DNA from: Fibrobacter sp.
Lineage (GTDB): Bacteria; Fibrobacterota; Fibrobacteria; Fibrobacterales; Fibrobacteraceae
DNA: 9,694 nucleotides
Assembly (NCBI GenBank): GCA_012515825.1
Contig: JAAYXQ010000299.1
Coordinates: 1 to 9,694 of the forward strand
Direction of reading: 5' to 3'
A model generated the notes under the pieces. The model was not told the DNA's origin. It worked only from the letters and a program-made list of their open reading frames with translations, and made no database searches. The translations under genes were made by a program, and so were the position numbers. Shown here in pieces: positions 1 through 6,171 of this stretch (position 1 is its first letter; the number at the start of each line of letters is the position of its first letter).

Positions 1-85
1 CTTGAGAATCCATATCATTTTGAGCAAAGGATCTTCCAAAAAACATCATCAGTGAAAGAAAAATAATAAAAAAAGAAAAACGCAT
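1..85 (-). CDS. Secreted protein, N-terminal fragment (signal peptide only)
   Basis: The minus strand opens with ATG at 85-83 and stays open to the window edge for 28 codons. The peptide starts MRFSFFIIFLSL and ends its hydrophobic stretch with GRSFA before QNDMDSQ. That is a short positive n-region, a phenylalanine/isoleucine-rich core of about 15 residues and an A-x-A-like signal peptidase I site (S-F-A|Q). AGGA lies about 7 nt upstream of the ATG on the minus strand. The product is therefore probably exported to the periplasm or beyond, but its function cannot be told because only the leader is inside the window. It is divergent from the acyltransferase gene at 282, with about 196 nt of AT-rich sequence between them and no promoter I can defend. 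Confidence 0.6.
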   Translation of the reverse strand, partial: MRFSFFIIFLSLMMFFGRSFAQNDMDSQ

Positions 86-281
86 ATTTGTTCCTAAATA
101 ATGAATTGTAATAGAGTTTACTTTAATCTTAATAAAAATTCTATTTTTTGATTAAACAAAATATAACTATCCTGAACGTCAAGATTTAATCACAGAAACA
201 AATTAATTCATGCGATACAATACTAATAGTAATCAATTATTACTTTTCTATTTTAAATTATAAATTTGAGCCGATTTTATT

Positions 282-1163
282 ATGAAGCACACACGTTTTC
301 TTTTTTCATCTATTCTCTTTTTCTTACTCTATTTCGTGCAATGGAAAAAGCAAATTGTTTTTGCGAATTACCTATATATATATAGTGAGCATTCTCTTAA
401 AGACGCCAATAATTTTTATAAAAAACTATTAACGCATTTATCAATTCATGCTGTTGATTTTTTAAGCAGCAATACTCCTTATAAAAAAGTTCCTAGCAAA
501 ACTATAAACTATCCTTTTTTTTATAATGATTTAGATTTTTCAATTGACACCTCTAGTCAAGACACAATCCAGAAAATGAAATCTGGTGGTTTATTTATGA
601 CAGCTCATTACGGAAACTATGAAGCAATTGGACCATGGCTTTGTAAAATGGGAATTCCATTAAAAGCAAGTTATGCCCCCATAAAACCTTTATTTTTGAA
701 TAACATTTTGGAAAATAAAATTAGAGCCGTAAATAACGAAAGTTATTCTTTTTTCATTAATAATCCTAAGAATATTTTAAATCTGATTGATGAAGGTAAA
801 TTGTTTTGTTTAATTGCCGATCAGGATTATAGAAAATCAAAACCAATACAATCCACTTTTCTTGGAAAGCCTGTTTTATGTAATCCTATTCCTGAATTCA
901 TATTAAAACATCGACCAAATACACCCATTTATTTTTGCCATCTTCATGAGGAAGGAAATAAAAGAATTTTATTTGCTAAAGAAATAAAACTAATAGAGAA
1001 TAATTTAAATACAATCTATCCACAATTTCATCAATGGCTCGAAGAATTAATTAATGAAAATAATGAGCTATGGTATGGATGGACCCATCGCCGCTTTTTA
1101 GGAAAAAGCTTAATTAATTCAATTTATCAACATAACATCAACAAATCTATTAATATTACGTAA
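282..1163 (+). CDS. LpxL/HtrB-family lysophospholipid acyltransferase
   Basis: 293 residues, the usual length for lipid A biosynthesis acyltransferases. This family transfers a fatty acyl chain to a lipid A precursor at the inner face of the inner membrane. Seen in the sequence: an N-terminal hydrophobic helix at about residues 5-20; the catalytic H-x4-E motif as AHYGNYE (His109, Glu114); an Asp-Gln-Asp motif (180-182); and the C-terminal W-x-H-R-R signature in WYGWTHRRF (264-272). The HX4E dyad and C-terminal WxHRR are typical of the LpxL/LpxM group. Which acyl chain and position it uses cannot be read from sequence. The ATG at 282 places the membrane helix at the N terminus; the ribosome-binding site is weak (GAG at 268-270). 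It stands alone, and its 3' end faces the putative origin. A related short-chain or lipid-modifying acyltransferase is the main alternative. Confidence 0.85.
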   Translation: MKHTRFLFSSILFFLLYFVQWKKQIVFANYLYIYSEHSLKDANNFYKKLLTHLSIHAVDFLSSNTPYKKVPSKTINYPFFYNDLDFSIDTSSQDTIQKMKSGGLFMTAHYGNYEAIGPWLCKMGIPLKASYAPIKPLFLNNILENKIRAVNNESYSFFINNPKNILNLIDEGKLFCLIADQDYRKSKPIQSTFLGKPVLCNPIPEFILKHRPNTPIYFCHLHEEGNKRILFAKEIKLIENNLNTIYPQFHQWLEELINENNELWYGWTHRRFLGKSLINSIYQHNINKSINIT

Positions 1164-1257
1164 AACTTATATACTTTCTTTTTTTTCTTTTTTTTACGCT
1201 TTTATTCTTTTTTTCATCTTTAATAAAATAAATATTAACATTCTTCTTTTTTTTATC

Positions 1258-1277
1258 AATGTTTCACGTGAAACATT
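1258..1277. promoter_or_regulatory. parS site 1 (ParB-binding centromere)
   Basis: The 16-mer TGTTTCACGTGAAACA (1260-1275) is an exact match to the bacterial chromosomal parS consensus. It is embedded in a 20-bp perfect palindrome, from AATG on the left to CATT on the right. It lies about 95 nt after the acyltransferase stop, 571 nt from an identical 16-mer at 1831-1846, and within 2 kb of the parB gene whose product should nucleate here. Confidence 0.95.
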
Positions 1278-1307
1278 AAATAATACAGTTAATTATTGTT
1301 AATTCTT

Positions 1308-1327
1308 TATTCCACAAACTATCCACA
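1308..1327 (+). promoter_or_regulatory. Two tandem DnaA-box-like sequences
   Basis: TATTCCACA (1308-1316) and CTATCCACA (1319-1327) each differ at one position from the relaxed DnaA-box consensus TTWTNCACA. They are direct repeats with an 11-bp period, close to one helical turn, which suits cooperative DnaA binding. They lie about 35 nt right of parS site 1, with long A+T-only stretches after them. Confidence is limited because single mismatches are easy to find in AT-rich DNA. Confidence 0.45.
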
Positions 1328-1697
1328 AAATTAACCTTTGATGGAATTAATACTGTTAGCAATTTAATTATTTTTCCCCGCTTGTTTTTTAAAATAATTA
1401 TCATTTATTAAAATTTAATTTACGCAATTATTAATTAATATAAGGAAGCAATCCAATAAATAGATTTATTCAGTATTTACCAAAATGAACAAGCCGATAT
1501 CATGTTTAAAATTTTTTCTAGATTAAATTAACACTATAAAACATCATGTTAATACTTAACAGTAATTTTAAAACTGATAACTACTCTTAGCGTCAATTCA
1601 CTTATAATTCATTTTATTATCCTAACAGATAAATCCTGTGTTTATTAAATAATTATGATAATTGATTTTTGTAATACACCATTATCAATAATTCTTA

Positions 1698-1730
1698 AAC
1701 AAGTATAAACATGAAAAAATAATACTTGTT
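1698..1730. repeat. 9-bp perfect inverted repeat inside the putative oriC
   Basis: AACAAGTAT (1698-1706) is matched by ATACTTGTT (1722-1730) across a 15-nt AT-rich spacer. With one mismatch the arms extend to 12 bp. No run of T follows, so it is not an obvious terminator. It could be a protein-binding dyad or a cruciform-forming element upstream of rsmG. Confidence 0.5.
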
Positions 1731-1829
1731 AAATAGTATGGAGATATTAACATCATTTTAACAAAAATAGTATTTATTCACTTATTAGGCTTTTACTACT
1801 CATTGTTTTATAAATGATCTTAATCTAAA

Positions 1830-2489
1830 TTGTTTCACGTGAAACATTATTTTTCCCCTACACAAGAAATTCTCCTACAAAAATTTTTAACTGATTTTGA
1901 TATTTCTTTATCTCAAGAAACATTAGAACAACTATATCTTTATTCAGATCTAGTTTTGGAATGGAATGAAAGAACAAATTTAATATCAAAAAATGATGCC
2001 CCAAAATTTATTTCAAGACATATAACAGATTCTCTAGTTCCCTTTATATTTTTAAGCAAAGACTTTGAATTAAAAAATAATACTAAATGGGCAGACATGG
2101 GGTCTGGTGCTGGGTGTCCTGTTATACCTCTTTCTATTGTCTTACCTAATATTACTTTTTATGCTGTAGAACCAAGAAACAAACGCGTTCTCTTTTTAAA
2201 TGAAGTAAGACAATCTCTTCATCTCAAAAATCTTACCGTTATTGGAAAACGTTTTGAAACGTCTGGATTGACTGATTTAGACTTTGTTTCATGTAGAGCT
2301 CTTTCTTCTTTTGAAAATGATTGGGAAAGAGCAAAAAACAGTTTAACAAAAAATGGTTTATTCATTACCTTAAAAAGTTTAGATAATGTAAATCATTTAA
2401 GAAATCAACCTGGTATAAAAATTACTGAATACCAGTTACCTGAAGAACAACAACATTACGCTATTGTAATGAGAGGAATGCATGACTAA
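1830..2489 (+). CDS. rsmG: 16S rRNA (guanine527-N7)-methyltransferase RsmG (GidB)
   Basis: 219 residues, normal for RsmG, which uses S-adenosylmethionine to methylate N7 of G527 in 16S rRNA. Visible family features: the N-terminal WNERTNLIS segment (45-53), RHITDSL (63-69), the SAM-binding loop DMGSGAGCP (89-97), the acidic strand end EPRNKR (114-119) and SCRALSS (154-160). The usual GFPG after the glycine loop reads GCPV here, a small deviation. The start is TTG at 1830, and the first residues MFHVKH are encoded by the parS 16-mer. GTG at 1839 is the only close alternative, and neither has a Shine-Dalgarno sequence. TATAAA at 1809-1814 could be a -10 element, which would leave almost no leader. 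The gene overlaps parA by 8 nt and heads the operon. Confidence 0.93.
   Translation: MFHVKHYFSPTQEILLQKFLTDFDISLSQETLEQLYLYSDLVLEWNERTNLISKNDAPKFISRHITDSLVPFIFLSKDFELKNNTKWADMGSGAGCPVIPLSIVLPNITFYAVEPRNKRVLFLNEVRQSLHLKNLTVIGKRFETSGLTDLDFVSCRALSSFENDWERAKNSLTKNGLFITLKSLDNVNHLRNQPGIKITEYQLPEEQQHYAIVMRGMHD
1831..1846. promoter_or_regulatory. parS site 2, embedded in the rsmG start codons
   Basis: TGTTTCACGTGAAACA is repeated here exactly, as a perfect 16-bp palindrome. It begins one base into the TTG start codon of rsmG and encodes Phe-His-Val-Lys plus parts of the flanking codons. ParB nucleated here would cover the rsmG translation start and probably its promoter, so ParB or ParB spreading could affect transcription of its own operon. 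Confidence 0.95.
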
Positions 2490-3267
2490 AATAATTGCTG
2501 TTTGCAATCAAAAGGGAGGAGTTGGTAAAACAACAACTGCTGTTAATTTAGCAGCAAGTTTTGCCGCTCTCGAAAAAAATACTTTATTGATTGATATGGA
2601 TCCACAAGGAAACGCATCTCAAGGGGTTGGTTTTAATGAAGTTCAAGATGAAGATATTCATGAAGCTCTTCACCTGGCAGAAAATCCTGAAAATTTATCT
2701 TACGAAATTCTAAAAAATACAATTAAATCCACAAATCTAGATTTTCTAAAAATTATTACTTCTGGTCCTGATTTAGCAGCTCTTGAAATTGAACTAGTTA
2801 ATGTAATGAGTCGTGAAAGACGTTTAGAAAGAGTCATCAATGCTATAAAATCTAATTTTGAATTTATAATTATTGATTCTCCTCCTAGCTTAAACTTATT
2901 AACACTAAATGCTTTAACTGCTGCAACAAGTGTGTTAATTCCTGTTCAATGTGAATATTATGCACTTCAAGGATTAGCTGAACTATTTAATACTATTAGA
3001 TTAGTTCAAAAAAATCTAAATAGTGAATTAAAAATTGAAGGTACTCTTTTAACAATGTATGATGCAAGACTTAGCTTATCAAAGCAAGTAGCAGAAGAAG
3101 TTAGAAACTGTATTTCTGAAAAAGTTTTTCAATCTATTATTCCTAGAAACGTAAAACTAAGTGAAGCACCTTCACATGGAAAACCAGTAATTCTATATGA
3201 TGTTCAAAGTAGTGGTGCACAAGCATATGTAAAATTAGCAGAAGAAATTCTTCATGGGGAAAAATAA
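2482..3267 (+). CDS. parA: Chromosome-partitioning ATPase ParA (Soj)
   Basis: 261 residues, typical of chromosomal ParA/Soj. This ATPase dimerises on ATP binding, coats DNA non-specifically and is released by ParB, which moves the parS-marked origin. Seen: the deviant Walker A motif KGGVGKTTT (11-19) with both lysines, the A' motif DMDPQGNAS (38-46), Walker B IIIDSPPS (129-136), the CEYYALQGL segment (157-165) and the C-terminal PRNVKLSEAPSHGKP (221-235). There is no N-terminal helix-turn-helix, so it is the short chromosomal type and not a plasmid type Ia ParA. The ATG at 2482 is preceded by GAGAGG (2471-2476) lying inside rsmG. It overlaps rsmG by 8 nt and shares one base with parB. Confidence 0.97.
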   Translation: MTKIIAVCNQKGGVGKTTTAVNLAASFAALEKNTLLIDMDPQGNASQGVGFNEVQDEDIHEALHLAENPENLSYEILKNTIKSTNLDFLKIITSGPDLAALEIELVNVMSRERRLERVINAIKSNFEFIIIDSPPSLNLLTLNALTAATSVLIPVQCEYYALQGLAELFNTIRLVQKNLNSELKIEGTLLTMYDARLSLSKQVAEEVRNCISEKVFQSIIPRNVKLSEAPSHGKPVILYDVQSSGAQAYVKLAEEILHGEK

Positions 3268-4151
3268 TGGGTAAAAAATCATTAGCTTTAGGAAGAGGTC
3301 TTGATCATATTTTTAAGGATCACCAACGTGAAGAAATTAAAAATATCATTGAAGAAGAAAATAAAAAAAATGGTTTGGAAATTTTAAAAATCAAAATTGA
3401 TTTAATTGATCCTAATCCTTTTCAACCACGAAAAATTTTCAATGACGAAGAAATAAATGAACTTGCTGAAACCATAAAACAACATGGTTTAATTCAACCA
3501 ATTACAGTTAGAAAATTTAATGGTCGTTATCAAATTGTTAGTGGTGAACGAAGAACTAGAGCAGCAAAAATTGCTCAACTCGAAGAAATAGATGCATACG
3601 TGTATGAACTTCTCTCAGACAAGAATATGGGAGAATGGGCATTAATTGAAAACATTCAACGTGTTGATTTAAATCCAATTGAACTTGCTCAATCTTATCA
3701 ACAGCTTATTGAAAATCATGGTTATACACATGAAGATCTATCAAAAAGTTTAGGTAAATCAAGATCTGTTATTACTAATAGTATAAGACTCTTAAAATTA
3801 CCTATACAAGTACAAAATTGGATACAAGAAGGAAAATTATCTTCAGGAGCTGCTAGATCTTTATTAAGTCCAGATATCACTGATCCAGAAAAAATGGCAA
3901 AGGATATTATTGAAAAAGGATTGAATGTTCGTGAAGTAGAAAATCTTAGAAAAACAAAAAATTCTAATCCAAAATCTGTTAAACAAGAAATAGATCCAAA
4001 CATAAATGCTTTTGTCAAAAAACTAACTGAATTTTTTGGAACAAAAGTTTCTTTACATTCTAAAGAAAAAAATTATTCTAAAGGAAGTATTATTATAGAT
4101 TACTATTCTTTAGAAGATTTAAGTCGTATTCAAGAAATGATGGATAGATAA
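3267..4151 (+). CDS. parB: Chromosome-partitioning CTPase and parS-binding protein ParB (Spo0J)
   Basis: 294 residues, standard for ParB, a CTP-dependent DNA clamp that loads at parS and slides over neighbouring DNA. In order: an N-terminal ParA-contact segment LGRGLDHIF (8-16); the ParB/Srx-like CTP-binding domain from about 40, with NPFQPR (50-55), GERRTRAA (93-100) and ENIQR (128-132); the central helix-turn-helix THEDLSKSLGKSRS (154-167), which reads parS; LSSGAARSLL (191-200); and a C-terminal dimerisation domain from about 242. The start ATG overlaps the parA stop as TAATG, with GGGGA (3255-3259) upstream, so translation is coupled. Its two likely targets are the parS sites at 1260 and 1831. 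Confidence 0.97.
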   Translation: MGKKSLALGRGLDHIFKDHQREEIKNIIEEENKKNGLEILKIKIDLIDPNPFQPRKIFNDEEINELAETIKQHGLIQPITVRKFNGRYQIVSGERRTRAAKIAQLEEIDAYVYELLSDKNMGEWALIENIQRVDLNPIELAQSYQQLIENHGYTHEDLSKSLGKSRSVITNSIRLLKLPIQVQNWIQEGKLSSGAARSLLSPDITDPEKMAKDIIEKGLNVREVENLRKTKNSNPKSVKQEIDPNINAFVKKLTEFFGTKVSLHSKEKNYSKGSIIIDYYSLEDLSRIQEMMDR

Positions 4152-4153
4152 CA

Positions 4154-4954
4154 GTGAAAAAAAGCGCATACATAATACAAATCATCCCTGAAAAATCAGA
4201 AAAATCTAAAAGTATTCGTATTTCAAAAATACAGTTATTATTGATCAAAATTTTTTCTGTTATTTTTTTAATAGGAATTGGGTTATTAGTTTATAAAATT
4301 ATTTCTGTTAATGCTATTATTTTAAATTATCCAAAAATAAAAGCATTAAATAATGAATTAATCGAAAAACAAAAAGAATATGAAAAAGATTTTGAATTAT
4401 TAGATTCGATTTATATAATGGAAAGAAAAATTCAAATTTTATTAGATACGTATTTTGAAAAAGATAACTCTAAAATTAACGCTTTATTAGAAAAAAATAA
4501 ATTTAACTATAAACCATCCAATAAAACTCAAATTGATTTTGATGGAGTATATGGATGGAGATCATATGAAGAAAAAGTGAAAATAGAAAAGATACCTAAC
4601 ATATTACCAGTAGTTGGTATTATTAGTAAAAAATATGATGATGAAAATAAACACAAAGGTATAGATTTTGCAGCACAAATTGGAGACCCTGTTTTTGCAA
4701 CAGCTTCTGGAAAAGTAGTTTTTTCTGAAAATAAAAGTGAATTAGGTCTTACTATAGATATAGATCATGAAAATGGTTATATATCTTCCTATTCTCATTT
4801 AAATTCAATTAAAAAGAAAAAAGGAAGCATTGTAAAAAAAGGCGATATTATTGGATTTGTAGGTAACACAGGAAAAACTAGTGGACCACATTTACATTAT
4901 GCCATTTTAAAAAATGGTTCCTTTGTTGACCCAGAATCTTATTTCAACTATTAA
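4154..4954 (+). CDS. Membrane-anchored M23 (LytM-type) peptidoglycan endopeptidase
   Basis: 266 residues, starting at GTG 4154 only 2 nt after the parB stop, so probably co-transcribed and translationally coupled. Layout: short charged N terminus, one transmembrane helix (about 28-50), a short charged, probably coiled-coil segment (about 60-110), then the LytM/M23 domain (about 150-262). The zinc and catalytic residues are all present: H-x3-D at His167/Asp171, SYSHL with His215, and the HLH motif His246/His248. The family cleaves peptide cross-links in the periplasmic cell wall. M23 proteins next to bactofilins (as in Helicobacter csd1-ccmA) control cell shape, and a bactofilin gene lies 860 nt downstream here. 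A role in shape or division is inferred from that context. A decayed copy of this gene lies between the two. Confidence 0.93.
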   Translation: MKKSAYIIQIIPEKSEKSKSIRISKIQLLLIKIFSVIFLIGIGLLVYKIISVNAIILNYPKIKALNNELIEKQKEYEKDFELLDSIYIMERKIQILLDTYFEKDNSKINALLEKNKFNYKPSNKTQIDFDGVYGWRSYEEKVKIEKIPNILPVVGIISKKYDDENKHKGIDFAAQIGDPVFATASGKVVFSENKSELGLTIDIDHENGYISSYSHLNSIKKKKGSIVKKGDIIGFVGNTGKTSGPHLHYAILKNGSFVDPESYFNY

Positions 4955-4961
4955 ACAAATA

Positions 4962-4989
4962 TTGCTTGAATGTTGCTTAAATCTATAAT
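4962..4989 (+). promoter_or_regulatory. Putative sigma70-type promoter upstream of the RNA-like element
   Basis: TTGCTT (4962-4967) and a perfect TATAAT (4984-4989) are 16 bp apart, just after the M23 stop codon at 4954. Transcription would start near 4996. Possible targets are the structured element at about 5044-5233, the M23 remnant and the bactofilin gene. The -10 box is also the left arm of an inverted repeat. Confidence 0.5.
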
Positions 4990-5011
4990 GTAACTAAATA
5001 TTTACATTATA
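4984..5011. repeat. Perfect 10-bp inverted repeat overlapping a -10 box
   Basis: TATAATGTAA (4984-4993) and TTACATTATA (5002-5011) are exact reverse complements across an 8-nt spacer. The left arm contains the TATAAT of the putative promoter. No U-run follows, so a terminator is unlikely. A repressor operator or an RNA hairpin at the 5' end of the transcript are the two readings. Confidence 0.55.
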
Positions 5012-5043
5012 AATGAGATAAACGTTTTAACTAAATACCTGCA

Positions 5044-5233
5044 CGAGTGGTGGGAGCCTTAAGCATATTGTCATTCATATAAAAATACTGAAGACTGGTT
5101 ATATGTAAATTTACCAGTATCGGCATCGACAATTGTCACCTTAATATCAAAGGTCACCTGTTAATTGTCGTAAACTACAGCCTGCTTAAATGAGAATGTA
5201 TCTTCCGAGTTGACAAATGCTGTACCGCACTCG
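5044..5233 (+). ncRNA. Putative structured RNA of unknown family
   Basis: About 190 nt at roughly 38% G+C by my count, clearly above the surrounding DNA, with nested complementarity. Outer stem: CGAGTG (5044-5049) with CACTCG (5228-5233). After an internal loop, AGCAT-(A)-TTGTCA (5062-5073, one bulged A) pairs all 11 bp with TGACAAATGCT (5211-5221). Inside are two hairpins: ACTGGT/ACCAGT (5094-5099 with 5113-5118), and CGACAATT/AATTGTCG (5127-5134 with 5163-5170), the latter with an inner ACCTT/AAGGT stem. I could not match it to tmRNA, RNase P, SRP RNA or a known riboswitch. Short strings (GCCTTAA, TACAGCCTGC) recall 6S RNA, but the fold is not the 6S rod. The strand is chosen from the promoter at 4962-4989. 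No clear terminator is visible. An old protein-gene fragment on the other strand is the alternative. Confidence 0.42.
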
Positions 5234-5381
5234 AAAAATCAAGCTCTTTAAGACACCCATAATAACCATCTTTTTAATTTAATATAAACTCAGTTTCCTT
5301 TTGAACATTTGAAAAAGGCAAAAAAAATTCAATAAGCAATATTTGATTAAATTTTATGTTTTATGGGACAAAGGAAAAACT

Positions 5382-5805
5382 ATGAAAAAAATTTCAAGTT
5401 ATATTAGTTACATAATTTTAAAAAAATCTAAAATTAACACATTATTAGATAAAAAAAATTTAATTATAAACCATCCTATAATACTCAAATTGATTTTGAT
5501 GGTGTTTATAAATGGAAAATATTTGAAGAAAATGAAAATAGAAAAGATATATTACATATCACCATTTGCAGGTATTAATAGAAAAAAAATGAATTTGGTA
5601 TTACTATAGAAATAGATCATGAAAATGGTTATATATTTTACTACTCTCATTTAAACTAAATTTAAAAGAAAAAAGGAAACATGTTGAAAAAAGGCGATAT
5701 TATTGGTTTTGTTAGTAATACCATAAAAACTAGTAGACCATATTTATATAAAGCCATTTTAAAAGATGATTCCTTTATTTATAAAAAAACTTATTTCAAC
5801 TACTT
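5382..5805 (+). pseudogene. Decayed second copy of the M23 endopeptidase gene
   Basis: DNA here aligns with the M23 gene at 4154-4954 at a high level, with whole runs identical, e.g. ATAGATCATGAAAATGG. The copy begins with ATG at 5382 behind AAGGA (5371-5375), giving an N terminus like the parent's (MKKISSYI versus MKKSAYII). It then jumps to the SKINALL region, losing about 90 codons including the membrane helix. A 1-nt deletion in the A-run near 5455 shifts the frame. About 105 nt are missing after 5590, which removes the HxxxD zinc motif. An in-frame TAA follows YSHLN, and the HLH motif has become YLY. The end matches the parent's ...YFNY, but its stop is displaced by an inserted C. It ends about 12 nt before the bactofilin start. 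It cannot make a working enzyme; the 88-codon ORF at 5343-5609 is part of this wreck. Confidence 0.88.
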
Positions 5806-5817
5806 AAGAGGAATTTT

Positions 5818-6165
5818 ATGGCTAAGCATGAAGATCAATATATTACTCAAATAAGCACTAGTATTACTGTTAAAGGTGACATTATAGGCGAAAGCGATGT
5901 TAGAATAGCAGGCACTATTATTGGCACAATAAATATAGCTGGAGATTTAATTATTGAAAAAACTGGTGTTGTGGAAGGTGAAGTCAAAGTAAACAATGCA
6001 ACAATAGCTGGCACTGTTAAAGGGAATATTGAATGTGTTGAAAAACTAACATTAGAATCCACATCAAAATTTACTGGAAATATAAAAACTAAACAATTAA
6101 TAATTGAAAATGGTGCTTACTTTCAGGGAGGATGTGTAATGCCTTCCAATGAAACTCTATTATAA
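5818..6165 (+). CDS. Bactofilin (DUF583 cytoskeletal protein)
   Basis: 115 residues, a typical short bactofilin. The sequence is a run of short beta-strand repeats with regular hydrophobic and glycine spacing (TVKGDIIGESDVRIAGTIIG, GDLIIEKTGVVEGEV, ATIAGTVKGNIECVEKLTLE, TGNIKTKQLIIENGAYFQG). This is the signature of the right-handed beta-helix that polymerises into filaments without nucleotide. The short polar N-terminal tail could be a membrane-binding segment. ATG at 5818 has AAGAGGA (5806-5812) 5 nt upstream. Bactofilins commonly scaffold M23 peptidases for cell shape, and in Myxococcus they help position the ParABS machinery. Both kinds of partner are in this neighbourhood. It may be read from the rsmG operon or from the promoter at 4962-4989. 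Confidence 0.95.
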   Translation: MAKHEDQYITQISTSITVKGDIIGESDVRIAGTIIGTINIAGDLIIEKTGVVEGEVKVNNATIAGTVKGNIECVEKLTLESTSKFTGNIKTKQLIIENGAYFQGGCVMPSNETLL

Positions 6166-6171
6166 ACATCT

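Larger units (their letters stand above)
1164..1829. other. Putative chromosomal replication origin (oriC) region
   Basis: A 666-nt gap with no credible ORF on either strand. It is extremely AT-rich and dense in TTAAT/AATTATT-type stretches. It contains a perfect parS near the left end (1258-1277) and a pair of DnaA-box-like sequences in 11-bp phase (1308-1327). A further near match, TTATTCACT, lies at 1774-1782, and a 9-bp inverted repeat at 1698-1730. A second parS starts at the right edge. In many bacteria oriC lies beside rsmG-parA-parB with parS sites close by, so position and content agree. The left neighbour is an acyltransferase and not mnmG, which is a less usual setting. Origin function is inference: no GC skew was computed, and the DnaA boxes each have one mismatch to TTWTNCACA. 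Confidence 0.55.

Noticed and set aside
3722..4018. Minus-strand ORF of 98 codons
   Set aside because: It lies wholly inside parB, which is strongly conserved on the plus strand. The peptide has no recognisable motif and no ribosome-binding site was seen.
4984..5011. Intrinsic terminator of the parAB-M23 operon
   Set aside because: The hairpin is almost pure A-T and is followed by AATGAGA with no U-run; an operator or promoter role is more likely.
5044..5233. Identification as tmRNA, 6S RNA, RNase P RNA, SRP RNA or a TPP/c-di-GMP riboswitch
   Set aside because: No tRNA-like end or tag reading frame for tmRNA, no GAGGAAAGTC of RNase P, no SRP tip and no riboswitch core. The 6S-like strings occur in the wrong structural order.
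5343..5609. 88-codon plus-strand ORF as an independent small gene
   Set aside because: From 5382 on it is the frameshifted remnant of the M23 gene. The part before 5382 has no good ribosome-binding site or motif.
5847..6062. Minus-strand ORF of 71 codons
   Set aside because: It is the antisense shadow of the bactofilin beta-repeats; its repetitive hydrophobic sequence simply mirrors them.
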